Positions 34,449-42,876 of a stretch of 64,000 nt of DNA are shown piece by piece (the stretch's first letter is position 1; each line of letters opens with the position of its first letter). The notes beneath the pieces are model-generated. The model was not told the origin of the DNA and searched no databases. It worked only from the letters and a program-made list of their open reading frames with translations. Source of the stretch: Roseomonas nitratireducens. Its GTDB lineage: Bacteria > Pseudomonadota > Alphaproteobacteria > Acetobacterales > Acetobacteraceae. The translations under genes were made by a program, and so were the position numbers. The DNA lies in NCBI RefSeq assembly GCF_017813355.1, contig NZ_JAGIYZ010000011.1:62001-126000 (forward strand), given 5' to 3'.

Positions 34449-34919
34449 CGCGGCCCCCCGCTTTCGGGTGACGGGCGGCGGTTCGCGGCCGGGCCGCGAA
34501 TCGCCCCGGCTGTCGAAATCCGTCCTGATTGCTGTGAAAATCTCCTCGCGGGCGCGATGATCCGCGAGCAATCCGATGGCCTTCGACATCCTGTGAATAG
34601 TGTAATGGGAAATACAGATCTGCCTTGGTCCGGAAAAAATGAGCGAAACGGGTCCGATATTGACTTGATAGTGATTTGGCCCCATTCCTGCCGCATTGTC
34701 CGCGGTGGCGGTGCGGACAATCTGTTGTCGAAAACGAGATTTGATCTTTGGCGCCGCCCGTGTTTCTAGGGCGCCATGACGACCGCGAATGGATCGTCGG
34801 CATCCCCATGCCGGCGTCAGCTAGCGGCGTCCTCGCGCGCGTTGCCGCGGGGCGCCCGTCCCCCAGGGTTCCGGTTCCGCCGGACATCCACTTCCACCCA
34901 CCGTGCCCGGCCGCGCCTG
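34449..34919. other. 471-base AT-richer intergenic region
   Basis: Base composition drops markedly from about 34510 to 34770 compared with the surroundings. A 70-codon open frame at 34557-34769 has no family features and I do not call it. The region holds an inverted repeat at 34695-34721 and probably the promoter of the transglycosylase gene. The lower GC could mark foreign DNA remnants or simply a long regulatory region. Confidence 0.4.
34695..34721. promoter_or_regulatory. Inverted repeat ATTGTCCGC-N9-GCGGACAAT
   Basis: Perfect 9-base arms separated by 9 bases (GGTGGCGGT). One helical turn or so between arm centres fits a dimeric regulator site better than a terminator, and the ThDP gene ended 250 bases before. 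It lies 199 bases before the lipoprotein transglycosylase start. Confidence 0.4.
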
Positions 34920-35558
34920 ATGGCGCCGCTCTGGGCCGCGGCGATCGCCGGTGCGCTCGCCCTGTCCGCCTGCGCCCCCGAAGCCGGCGCCATGACCCGC
35001 AACCTCGGCGCCGCCGCCGAGCGGGACGACCTTTCCCCCCGCGCCGCCTGCCTCGAGGCCGCGCGCGAAGCCGAGCGCAAGCACGGCCTGCCCGAAGGGC
35101 TGCTCGTCGGCATCGCCCTCAATGAAAGCGGGCTGCACGCGCATGCGATGAACATCCGCGGCCGCGCCATCTATCCCGAAAGCCGGGAGGAAGCGGTGCG
35201 CGTGCTGCGCGCCTCCGGCGGCCACGCCGTCATGGCCGGCTGCGTGCAGGTGAATGCCGGCGTGCATGCGCGCGGCGGCGCGGCCTGGCCGCTCGACCCC
35301 TGGCAGGCGACCGACTGGGCGGCGACCTACCTGCGCCAGCACTATGAGACCTATGGCGACTGGGGCATGGCCGTGGTGCGCTGGCATGGCGGATCGCCGC
35401 GCCAGATGACGCGCCTCGTCTGCCGCGTGCGCAGCAAGATCGACGTCGTGGCGCCGCAATCCGACCTCTTCGTCGAACGCTGCCGCGCCACGAGCGCGCA
35501 GATGGCGAATTTCCGCCGCAACGGCCAGGCGCTGCTGGAACTGGCGGAAGCGCCGTAG
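34920..35558 (+). CDS. Lytic transglycosylase-like lipoprotein
   Basis: A 212-aa lysozyme-fold (SLT/VirB1-like) protein. The start MAPLWAAAIAGALALSAC gives a lipoprotein signal with lipobox LSAC at 15-18, which supports ATG 34920 rather than the in-frame ATG 34776. The catalytic Glu is in LLVGIALNESGLHAHAMN, followed by the family's GCVQVN (near 110) and WQATDWAATYLRQHYETYGDWGMAVVRWHGG. It should cleave peptidoglycan in the periplasm. Whether it serves cell-wall turnover or a secretion machine cannot be told; no secretion genes are near. Confidence 0.85.
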   Translation: MAPLWAAAIAGALALSACAPEAGAMTRNLGAAAERDDLSPRAACLEAAREAERKHGLPEGLLVGIALNESGLHAHAMNIRGRAIYPESREEAVRVLRASGGHAVMAGCVQVNAGVHARGGAAWPLDPWQATDWAATYLRQHYETYGDWGMAVVRWHGGSPRQMTRLVCRVRSKIDVVAPQSDLFVERCRATSAQMANFRRNGQALLELAEAP

Positions 35559-35566
35559 GGCGACGT

Positions 35567-35582
35567 CCGTCCGTGCGGACGG
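35567..35582. terminator. Hairpin between convergent genes
   Basis: Perfect 7-bp stem CCGTCCG/CGGACGG with a 2-base gap, 8 bases after the transglycosylase stop and before the convergent pcaB-like stop at 35641. The tight loop makes the exact fold uncertain. Confidence 0.45.
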
Positions 35583-35640
35583 ATGGCGTGCTCTCGGAGT
35601 TGAGCCGACCGCACCAGATCCGACCGGGCGGCGCCGGGCG

Positions 35641-36990
35641 TCAGCCCGGCAGGCGCGCCAGCACCCGGTCGGTGAAGGCCTGCGCCGCGCCCAGATAGGC
35701 GGCGGGGTCGGTCATGCGCGCGATCGCATCGCGGTCGAGCCGGCCGGCCAGTCGCGCATCGCGCAGCAGCGCATCCGCCAGGCTCAGCCCCTCGGCGATG
35801 GCGAGGTCGCAGGCATCGTTCACGACGTGATGCGCTTCCCCGCGCCCGATCACGGGGGCGAGGCCCATCATCACCGCCTCGCTGACGATCAGCCCGCCGG
35901 TCGCATCGAGGTTGCGGCGCATCCGCGCCGGATCGACGACCAGCCCCTCGGCGATAAAGCGCGCCTGGCAGACCGCGCCGTGGGCGAGCAACATCGCCTG
36001 CGGCAGGGCGAGCATCTCGGCCTGCCAGGGGCCCGTCCCGCGCTCGAGGTCCTGCGCCATGGCGGCGAGCATCTGCGGCACCAGCGCGTGCACGCCGCGC
36101 GCCTGCGCCAGCACATACTCGCAGGCGATCGGGTTGCGCTTCTGCGGCATGGTCGACGACCCGCCGCGGCCGCGCACATGCGGCTCGCTGACCTCGGCCA
36201 CCTCCGTCTGCATCAGCAGCATCACGTCGGTCGCGAGCTTGGAGAGGTTGCCGCAGAGGATGCCGAGCCAGCAGGCGGCCTCGTTCAGCCCGTCGCGGGC
36301 GACGTGCCAGGGGATCTCGGCTTCCGCGAGGTCCAGCTCCTTCGCGAGTTCCCGCCCGACATCGAGCCCCTTGTCGCCGAGCGAGGCGAGCGTGCCCGCG
36401 GCACCCCCGAAGGACAGGCGCAGCAGCCGCGGCCGCATCTCCGCCAGCCGTTCCAGCGAGTTGAGCAGCGGCGCGAGCCAGACCGCCGCCTTGTAGCCGA
36501 AGGTGACCGGCAGCGCGTGCTGAAGATGCGTGCGCCCGGCCATCACCGTGTCCCGGTGCGCGCGCGCCATCGCCGCGAGGCCCGCGCAGTTGGCGCGCAG
36601 ATCGGCCTCGATCAGCGCCAGCCCGTCGCGCATCTGCAGCACGAGCGCCGTGTCCATGATGTCCTGGGTGGTCGCACCCCAATGCGTCCAGCGCCCGGCT
36701 TCCGGCCCGGCAAGCGCCGTGAGTTGCTTGACCAGCGCGACGACGGGATAGCCGGTGTTGCGCGTGGCGGCCGCCATCGCCGGCAGGTCGAGCCGCGTCG
36801 CATCCGCCGCGGCCGTGATGGCGGCCGCCGCCTCGGCCGGGATCAGCCCGAGCCGCGCCTGGGCGCGGGCAAGCGCCGCCTCCACGTCCAGCATGCGCTG
36901 GAGGTAGGCGTGCTCCCCCATCACGGCGCGCATCGGGTCGGTGCCATACAGCGCGCCGAGCACGGCGCCATCGGCGGGGTTCACGGGCAT
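35641..36990 (-). CDS. Fumarase/aspartase-superfamily lyase, PcaB-like
   Basis: A 449-aa protein of the class II fumarase/argininosuccinate-lyase superfamily, of the length and type of 3-carboxy-cis,cis-muconate cycloisomerase. The signature GSSTMPQKRNP is near residue 275-285, and the upstream superfamily motifs are THWGATTQDIMDT and GRTHLQHALPVTFG. PcaB acts in protocatechuate degradation, but no other pca gene is present, so adenylosuccinate-lyase-like or other lyases remain possible. The ATG at 36990 follows AAGAAG. Last gene of a long minus-strand run. Confidence 0.78.
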   Translation of the reverse strand: MPVNPADGAVLGALYGTDPMRAVMGEHAYLQRMLDVEAALARAQARLGLIPAEAAAAITAAADATRLDLPAMAAATRNTGYPVVALVKQLTALAGPEAGRWTHWGATTQDIMDTALVLQMRDGLALIEADLRANCAGLAAMARAHRDTVMAGRTHLQHALPVTFGYKAAVWLAPLLNSLERLAEMRPRLLRLSFGGAAGTLASLGDKGLDVGRELAKELDLAEAEIPWHVARDGLNEAACWLGILCGNLSKLATDVMLLMQTEVAEVSEPHVRGRGGSSTMPQKRNPIACEYVLAQARGVHALVPQMLAAMAQDLERGTGPWQAEMLALPQAMLLAHGAVCQARFIAEGLVVDPARMRRNLDATGGLIVSEAVMMGLAPVIGRGEAHHVVNDACDLAIAEGLSLADALLRDARLAGRLDRDAIARMTDPAAYLGAAQAFTDRVLARLPG

Positions 36991-37021
36991 GGGCTGCTTC
37001 TTCCCGAACGGAGCGGCGGGG

Positions 37022-38134
37022 TCAGTAGACGACGACGGACCGGATCGACGTGCCCTCATGCATCAGGTCGAAGGCGGTGTTGATCTGGTCGAGCGGCATG
37101 GTGTGGGTGATCAGGCTGTCGATCTCGATCTTCCCGTCCATGTACCAGTCCACGATCTTCGGCACGTCGGTGCGCCCGCGCGCGCCGCCGAAGGCGGTGC
37201 CGCGCCAGTTGCGCCCCGTGACCAGCTGGAAGGGGCGGGTGCTGATCTCCTGCCCCGCGGCGGCCACGCCGATGATGATGCTCTCCCCCCAGCCGCGATG
37301 GGTGCATTCCAGCGCCTGGCGCATCAGGTGGACGTTGCCCACGCATTCGAAGGAGAAATCGGCGCCGCCGCCGGTCAGGTCGACGATCGCCTGCACCACC
37401 TTGTCGCGGCCGATCGCGTCGGGGTTCACGAAGTCGGTCATGCCGAACTTCCGGGCCATGGCTTCGCGCGCGGGGTTGATGTCGACGCCGATGATCCTGT
37501 CCGCGCCCACCATGCGCGCCGCCTGCAGCACGTTCAGCCCGATCCCGCCCAGGCCGAACACCGCGACATTGGCGCCCGGCCAGACCTTGGCGGTGTTGAT
37601 CACCGCGCCGATGCCCGTCGTCACGCCGCAGCCGATGTAGCAGATCTTGTCGAAGGGGGCGTCTTCCCGGACCTTCGCGAGTGCGATTTCCGGCAGCACG
37701 GTGAAGTTCGCGAAGGTGCTGCAGCCCATGTAGTGGAACACGGTTCCCTGGTCGCAGGAGAAGCGGGAGGTGCCGTCCGGCATCACCCCCTTGCCCTGCG
37801 TGGCGCGGATCGCGGTGCACAGGTTCGACCGGCGCGACAGGCAGGTTTTGCACTGCCGGCATTCCGGCGTGTAGAGCGGGATCACGTGGTCGCCCGGCTT
37901 GAGCGTGGTCACGCCCGCCCCGACCTCCCGCACGATGCCCGCGCCTTCATGCCCCAGGATCGCCGGGAAGATCCCTTCCGGGTCGGCGCCCGACAGGGTG
38001 TAGGCGTCGGTGTGGCAGACGCCGGTCGCCATCACCTCGACCAGCACCTCGCCCGGCTTGGGGCCGCCGATCTCGATGGTCTCGATGGTGAGCGGGGCGC
38101 CCGCCTTCCAGGCGACGGCGGCACGGGTCTTCAT
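37022..38134 (-). CDS. frmA: S-(hydroxymethyl)glutathione dehydrogenase (class III ADH)
   Basis: A 370-aa zinc alcohol dehydrogenase of class III. Catalytic zinc ligands: Cys in VCHTDA near 40, His in GHEGAG near 62, Cys in YIGCGVTTG near 169. Structural zinc: [15 protein letters not shown] near 92-106. The Rossmann motif is [11 protein letters not shown]. The Arg that recognises glutathione in class III enzymes is likely in the segment [16 protein letters not shown]. It oxidises the formaldehyde-glutathione adduct to S-formylglutathione. No fghA esterase is adjacent. It starts 52 bases after the TRAP permease stop. Confidence 0.93.
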   Translation of the reverse strand: MKTRAAVAWKAGAPLTIETIEIGGPKPGEVLVEVMATGVCHTDAYTLSGADPEGIFPAILGHEGAGIVREVGAGVTTLKPGDHVIPLYTPECRQCKTCLSRRSNLCTAIRATQGKGVMPDGTSRFSCDQGTVFHYMGCSTFANFTVLPEIALAKVREDAPFDKICYIGCGVTTGIGAVINTAKVWPGANVAVFGLGGIGLNVLQAARMVGADRIIGVDINPAREAMARKFGMTDFVNPDAIGRDKVVQAIVDLTGGGADFSFECVGNVHLMRQALECTHRGWGESIIIGVAAAGQEISTRPFQLVTGRNWRGTAFGGARGRTDVPKIVDWYMDGKIEIDSLITHTMPLDQINTAFDLMHEGTSIRSVVVY

Positions 38135-38186
38135 CGGCGGGGACTCCTAGGGCTGCGAGCGCGGCATGCTTTGCCGCGCCCCAGGT

Positions 38187-39509
38187 TCAGGTCAAGGCGC
38201 GCACGAGTGCGAGCGACAGCGCGGGAAAGGCGATGAGCAGCGCGAGCCGCAGGAAGTCGGTCGCGAGGTATGGCAGCACGGCGCGGTAGATCGCCCCCAT
38301 CGGCACGTCCCGCGCCATGCCGGAGACGACGAAGACATTCAGCCCGATCGGCGGCGCCGTCAGCCCGATGCCGACCACGACCAGCACCAGGATGCCGAAC
38401 CAGATCGCCGTCTCCTCCGCCGTCAGGCCGAAATCGAGCGCCGTGACGACTGGGAAGAACACGGGCAGCGTCAGCAGCATCATCGCGAGCTCGTCCATCA
38501 CCGCGCCCAGCAGGATGTAGACGGCGAGGAAGGCGACCAGCACGCCATAGGGCGGAAAGCCCTGGTCGGCGACCCACATCGCCAGCAGGTCGGGCGCCTG
38601 CGACAGGGCGAGGAAGGCGTTGAACACCTCCGCCCCCAGCAGGATCACGAAGATCATGGCGGTCGTCTCCGCCGTCGCCTGCAGGCTCTCGCGGACCTGC
38701 CGCGCGCTGAGCGTCCGGCGCGCGAGGCCCACCAGCAGCGTCGCGGCGCAGCCCACGGCTGCACTCTCGGTCGGCGTGAAGATGCCGCCATAGATGCCGC
38801 CCACCACGACGACGGCGATCAGCATCACCGGGATCACGCGCAGCAGCGCCGAGCGCCTCTCGGCCGCCGCCACGCGCGCCCCCGCGGGGCAGAGCGCCGG
38901 GCGCCGGCGCACGACCAAGGCGATGGCGAGGATGTACAGCCCCGTCGCCATCAGCCCCGGCACCAGCGCCGCCATGAACAGCTTGGCGATGTTCTGCTCG
39001 GTGCTGATGGCATAGACCACCAGGATGACCGAGGGCGGGATGAGGATGCCGAGCACCCCGCCCACCGCGACCGTCCCCGCCGCGAAGCCGGGGGCGACGC
39101 CGTAGCGGCGCAGTTCGGGCAGCGCCGCGCGGCCGAAGGTCGCCGTCGTCGCGACCGACGACCCGCACACCGCCCCGAAGCCGGCCGAGGCGCCGATCAC
39201 CGCCATCGCCATCCCGCCGCGCCGGTGCCCCAGCAGCGCGTTCGCCGCCGTGAACAGGTCCCTCGCCAGCCCGCCGCGCTCGGCCAGCGCGCCCATCAGG
39301 ATGAACAGCGGGATGACCGACAGCGTGTAGTTGGCGAACAGGAAGAAGGGCGTGGTCTTGAGGTAGGCGAGCAGCCGCGTCGTATCGACGATGTGCGCAT
39401 AGCCCACGCAGCCGACGATCAGCATGGCGAGCCCGATCGGGCAGCGGATCGCGAGCAACAGCAGCAGCGCGGCGAAGCCCGCGCCGGCCAGGACGAATTC
39501 CTCGGCCAT
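38187..39509 (-). CDS. dctM: TRAP transporter large permease (DctM)
   Basis: A 440-aa DctM-family permease with about twelve hydrophobic segments. Family phrases include IPLFILMGALAERGGLARDLF, FGAVCGSSVATTATFGRAALPELRRYGV, GILIPPSVILVVYAI, YGGIFTPTESAAVG and TAPPIGLNVFVVSGMA. It performs Na+-driven uptake with the DctP binding protein and DctQ. Its ATG shares the A of the dctQ stop (TGATG). Confidence 0.92.
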   Translation of the reverse strand: MAEEFVLAGAGFAALLLLLAIRCPIGLAMLIVGCVGYAHIVDTTRLLAYLKTTPFFLFANYTLSVIPLFILMGALAERGGLARDLFTAANALLGHRRGGMAMAVIGASAGFGAVCGSSVATTATFGRAALPELRRYGVAPGFAAGTVAVGGVLGILIPPSVILVVYAISTEQNIAKLFMAALVPGLMATGLYILAIALVVRRRPALCPAGARVAAAERRSALLRVIPVMLIAVVVVGGIYGGIFTPTESAAVGCAATLLVGLARRTLSARQVRESLQATAETTAMIFVILLGAEVFNAFLALSQAPDLLAMWVADQGFPPYGVLVAFLAVYILLGAVMDELAMMLLTLPVFFPVVTALDFGLTAEETAIWFGILVLVVVGIGLTAPPIGLNVFVVSGMARDVPMGAIYRAVLPYLATDFLRLALLIAFPALSLALVRALT

Positions 39510-40003
39510 CAGCCGCGCCCCCGCGCCGCGCGCCACGCCCAGTACAGCGCGGCGAGCCCCGTCGCGGCGAAGCCCACCGCGCCGGCCAGTATCGCCCACC
39601 AGATCGGCACGGCGAGCAGGCCGATGGTGGTGGTCCCGGTGCGCAGCGCCTCCAGCGCGCCGACCGCCATGCGCTCGGCGAGCACCAGCGCGACCAGCCC
39701 CCAGACGAGGCTCCAGAAGCCGTCGATCGCCTGGTTCACGCGCGCCGGCAGCCAGCCGGTGAAGCTGTCGACGAAGATGTTGGCGCGCATCAGCGTCCCG
39801 TAGGCGAGGCAGCCCAGCACCGCGAGCCCGCCGCCCAGCTGCACGAGTTCGACGTCGCCGCGGATCGGCTGCCCCGCCAGCCAGCGCAGCAGGACCGATG
39901 CCGTGACCATGAAGGCGACGGCGAGCAGCACCAGCCCCGCGCCGAGCGCGATGACCGTGGCAAGCCGCGCGACCGGCCCGGCAGGCGGCGCGGGCTGGCT
40001 CAC
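39509..40003 (-). CDS. dctQ: TRAP transporter small permease (DctQ)
   Basis: A 164-aa DctQ-family protein with four hydrophobic helices and the conserved WLAGQPIRGDVELVQL, GCLAYGTLMRANIFVDSF and FWSLVWGL segments. No ATG precedes the first helix. I chose GTG 40003; TTG 40024 in the same frame would add seven residues. Coupled to dctM. Confidence 0.85.
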   Translation of the reverse strand: MSQPAPPAGPVARLATVIALGAGLVLLAVAFMVTASVLLRWLAGQPIRGDVELVQLGGGLAVLGCLAYGTLMRANIFVDSFTGWLPARVNQAIDGFWSLVWGLVALVLAERMAVGALEALRTGTTTIGLLAVPIWWAILAGAVGFAATGLAALYWAWRAARGRG

Positions 40004-40097
40004 GCCGGACCCCGAGCCGGGCAAGCCGCGGCCGGCCGGTCACCCGGACAGGTGCGGCGAGCAGGGGCGGACCGGACGCGATCCGCGCGCAGCGGGA

Positions 40098-40110
40098 TCA
40101 CGCGGCGTGA
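40098..40110 (-). promoter_or_regulatory. Small palindrome in dctP-dctQ gap
   Basis: TCACGC-G-GCGTGA, just after the dctP stop in the direction of transcription. Could be an mRNA hairpin favouring dctP expression over the permeases, or an operator. Weak evidence. Confidence 0.25.
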
Positions 40111-40120
40111 CGCGGCGCGG

Positions 40121-41167
40121 TCAGGAAACGCCCTGGCCGAGTTGCGCGACGAGGGCGCGCGTTTCCTCGACCAGCGCGCCGCCATCGATGTTCCTCTCGC
40201 GCATCTGGCCGATCCAGGCCTGCACCACGGGGGCGGTCGCCGCCTGCCAGCGCGCCTTCTCCTCGGCGGTGATCTCGGTGATGGAATTGCCGCGGCGGCG
40301 CACCGTCTCCTCGACCTTCGGGCCTTCCTCGTCCCAGACGCGGGAGGCCATGATCGCCGCCGCCTCGCCCGAATTCGCGTCCAGCACGCGCTTGAGGTCG
40401 GGCGCGAGCCCGTCGTAGCGCGCCTTGTTCATCGCCAGGATGAAGGAGGCCGAATAGAGCGTCGGGCTGCCCGGGATGCCGACATGGTTGCGCACCATCT
40501 CGTGGATGCGGATGGAAGGCACGATCTCCCACGGCACGACGGCGCCGTCGATCACGCCCTGGGACAGCGCCTCGGGCACCTGGGGGACGGGCATGCCGAT
40601 CGCGGTCGCGCCGAGGGCGCGCAGCGCCTCGCCCGCCTGTCGGGTGGGGAAGCGCAGCTTCAGGCCGCGCAGGTCCTCCATGGTCTTCACCTCGCGCCGC
40701 GAATGGATCAGCCCATGGTCGTGCGCCCAGGCGCACAGGATGTGGGTTTCCGCGAAGTCGGGGCGCATGTGGCGGTCGAACATCTGCCAGGTGACGCGCG
40801 CATTCACGCTCGCCCGCTTGTGGGCGATGAAGGGCAGCTCGATCACCTCGATGCGTGGGAAGCGGCCGGGGGTGTTGCCCGGCAGCGTCCAGATGATGTC
40901 CGCCACACCATCCTTCGCCTGGTCGTAGAGCTGCGGCGGCGCACCGCCCAGCTGCATGGACGGGAAGATCTGGATGCGCAGCCGCCCGCCCGATTCCTCG
41001 CGCACCTTGTTCGTCCAGGGCATCAGGAAGTGGCGATGCACGTTCGACACGGCGGGCAGGAAGTGATGCAGCCGCAGCGTCACCTCCTGCGCCGCGGCGC
41101 GGCGGGGCGTGGCGAGCACGGGCGCGGCAAGCGCCGCGCCGGTCAGCAGCAGGCGGCGGTGAAGCAT
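40121..41167 (-). CDS. dctP: TRAP transporter substrate-binding protein (DctP)
   Basis: A 348-aa DctP-family periplasmic protein. Signal peptide residues 1-26 (MLHRRLLLTGAALAAPVLAT then RRAAAQ). Family elements: RLHHFLPAVSNVHRHFLMPW, the loop GRLRIQIFPSMQLGG, and LRGLKLRFPTRQAGEALRALGA containing the carboxylate-binding Arg (RFPTR) typical of the family. Its ligand is probably an organic acid. The gene is separated from dctQ by 117 bases containing a small palindrome. dgoA-dgoK lie upstream in the same direction, so a sugar-acid ligand is possible. Confidence 0.9.
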   Translation of the reverse strand: MLHRRLLLTGAALAAPVLATPRRAAAQEVTLRLHHFLPAVSNVHRHFLMPWTNKVREESGGRLRIQIFPSMQLGGAPPQLYDQAKDGVADIIWTLPGNTPGRFPRIEVIELPFIAHKRASVNARVTWQMFDRHMRPDFAETHILCAWAHDHGLIHSRREVKTMEDLRGLKLRFPTRQAGEALRALGATAIGMPVPQVPEALSQGVIDGAVVPWEIVPSIRIHEMVRNHVGIPGSPTLYSASFILAMNKARYDGLAPDLKRVLDANSGEAAAIMASRVWDEEGPKVEETVRRRGNSITEITAEEKARWQAATAPVVQAWIGQMRERNIDGGALVEETRALVAQLGQGVS

Positions 41168-41247
41168 CGGACATGTCCCCCTGTCGAACTCTTGCTTGCC
41201 GCGATTGGTCGCCCGATCGCGGCCGCGGCGCAAGGGAAACCGCGTGC

Positions 41248-41868
41248 TCAGCCGAGGCCGAGGGCGCCGCGCAGCGCGCGCGCCTTGGCGCGCACGGCAT
41301 CCGGCGTGTCGCCGGGCCGATAGAGCCACGAGCCGAAGCCGAAGCCTGCCGCCCCCGCCGCGCGCCAGGGAGCGATCGTCTCCGCGGTCATCCCGCCCAC
41401 CGGCAGGATGGCGGTACCGCGCGGCAGCACGGCGAGCAGCGCGCGCAGCACGGCGGGGGAAGCGCCCTCCGCCGGGAACAGCTTCAGCGCGTCGGCCCCG
41501 GCGGCGAGCAGGGAGAAGGCCTCGGCCGGGGTGAAGAAGCCCGGGCAGGCGATCATCCCGCGGGCGCGGGCGGCGAGCACGAGCGGCGGCGCGGCATGGG
41601 GTGTCACCATCAGCCGCCCGCCGGCGCGCGCGACCGCGGCGACCTCCTCCTCGTTCGTCACCGTGCCCGCGCCGATCAGCGCCCGCTCCCCGAAGGCGGT
41701 GGCGAGGCGGCGGATGCTCTCCATCGGCCGCGGGGAGTTGAGCGGCACCTCGAGGATGGTCAGTCCTTCGGCCAGCAGCGCCGCGCCGACCGGCTCGGCG
41801 TCCTCCGGCGTGATGCCGCGCAGGATGGCGACGGCGGGGCAGGCGTCCAGCCAGGGGGCGAGGCTCAT
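41248..41868 (-). CDS. dgoA: 2-dehydro-3-deoxy-6-phosphogalactonate aldolase
   Basis: A 206-aa KDPG/KDPGal-family class I aldolase. Diagnostic segments: AILRGITPEDA, LEVPLNSPRP, GAGTV near 68, TPHAAPPL, CPGFFTPAEAF and the Schiff-base lysine in ALKLFPAE near 130. The combination LNSP and the coupled kinase gene mark it as DgoA rather than Eda. It splits 2-keto-3-deoxy-6-phosphogalactonate into pyruvate and glyceraldehyde 3-phosphate. ATG overlaps the dgoK stop. Confidence 0.9.
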   Translation of the reverse strand: MSLAPWLDACPAVAILRGITPEDAEPVGAALLAEGLTILEVPLNSPRPMESIRRLATAFGERALIGAGTVTNEEEVAAVARAGGRLMVTPHAAPPLVLAARARGMIACPGFFTPAEAFSLLAAGADALKLFPAEGASPAVLRALLAVLPRGTAILPVGGMTAETIAPWRAAGAAGFGFGSWLYRPGDTPDAVRAKARALRGALGLG

Positions 41869-42749
41869 CGCAGTGCCGCGCCGATCAGCGCGAGCCCGCG
41901 GGCGGCGGCATCGGGCGGCGCCTCCCGGCTCGGCACGCCGAAGGCGTCGAGCGCCCTGGCGTAGCGTTCCGTCAGCAGGCTGCTGCCGACAAGGATGACG
42001 GGCGGCGCGACGCCGGCCTCGAGCGCCGCCGCCACCTCATGGCCGATGAGCAGGCCGGAGAGGAAGGACCCGGCCTCCTCCTCCCCCAGCTCGTCGAACA
42101 GCGCGGCGGCGCGCAGGCCGAACAGGTGGTGCAGCAGCCCGCCACCCTGGCGGGCGCGCGCGAGCCCGCGGGCGAAGGCGCCGGCATGGTGTGGCGCGCG
42201 CGGGTCGAGCGTGCGGGCGAGGATGGTGTGCCCGGACAGCGCCGAGAAGGCTTCCCCGGTCATGTAGGTGGCGAAGCCCTCCACCCGGCCGCCCGACAGC
42301 CGGGCCCATTTGGAATGGCTGCCGGGCAGGCAGACCGTCGCCTCGCCCCCGCCCAGCGCCGCGGCGGCGCCGAGCATCTCGGTCTCCTCGCCGCGCAGCA
42401 CCTCCGGCACGCCCTGCCGGTCGCGGCAGGTCAGGCCGGGGACGAGCAGCGCCTCCGCATCCTCGAAGGGCATGCGGATGAGGCGCGCGACGAGGGTGTC
42501 GAAGCCGGCCGGGCAGGGGATGTAGGGCGCTTCCTGCCAGCCCTGGCGGCTGCCGACCATGCCCGAGAGCAGCACGCGCGTCTCGCCCGCCGCGATCCAG
42601 TCGCCCACCACGGCCCGCAGCGCATCGGGGAAGCCGCCGGGCTCGATGGTGAGGATGCCGCGCGGTGCCTCCCGCCGGGCCAGGACGCGGCCATCCTCCG
42701 CCAGACGGTAGGCGCGCAGGTTCGATGTGCCCCAATCGACGCCGATCAT
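41865..42749 (-). CDS. dgoK: 2-dehydro-3-deoxygalactonokinase
   Basis: A 294-aa kinase of the DgoK family (actin/ASKHA fold). N-terminal phosphate-1 motif IGVDWGTSNLRAYRL; further family phrases are ILTIEPGGF, SGMVGSRQGWQEAPYIPCP, GEETEMLGA, LPGSHSKWARL and TYMTGEAF. It phosphorylates 2-keto-3-deoxygalactonate for DgoA. First gene of the run; divergent from the propeller gene at 42877, with a 127-base shared upstream region. No galactonate dehydratase gene is in the window. Confidence 0.93.
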   Translation of the reverse strand: MIGVDWGTSNLRAYRLAEDGRVLARREAPRGILTIEPGGFPDALRAVVGDWIAAGETRVLLSGMVGSRQGWQEAPYIPCPAGFDTLVARLIRMPFEDAEALLVPGLTCRDRQGVPEVLRGEETEMLGAAAALGGGEATVCLPGSHSKWARLSGGRVEGFATYMTGEAFSALSGHTILARTLDPRAPHHAGAFARGLARARQGGGLLHHLFGLRAAALFDELGEEEAGSFLSGLLIGHEVAAALEAGVAPPVILVGSSLLTERYARALDAFGVPSREAPPDAAARGLALIGAALR

Positions 42750-42876
42750 TGCTTCCCCTCAACCTTGCCGCGCCGGGATGCCAAAAACCCGGCCCCTCGC
42801 GCAACGTCCGCTTGCGTCGGACCCATCCGCGGGAAATCCTCCCATGCCGGGCACGATATCGGGAGGAATCAAATCC

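Noticed and set aside
34557-34769. A 70-codon open frame in the AT-richer gap
   Set aside because: No ribosome binding site, no recognisable motif, and it runs across the inverted repeat.
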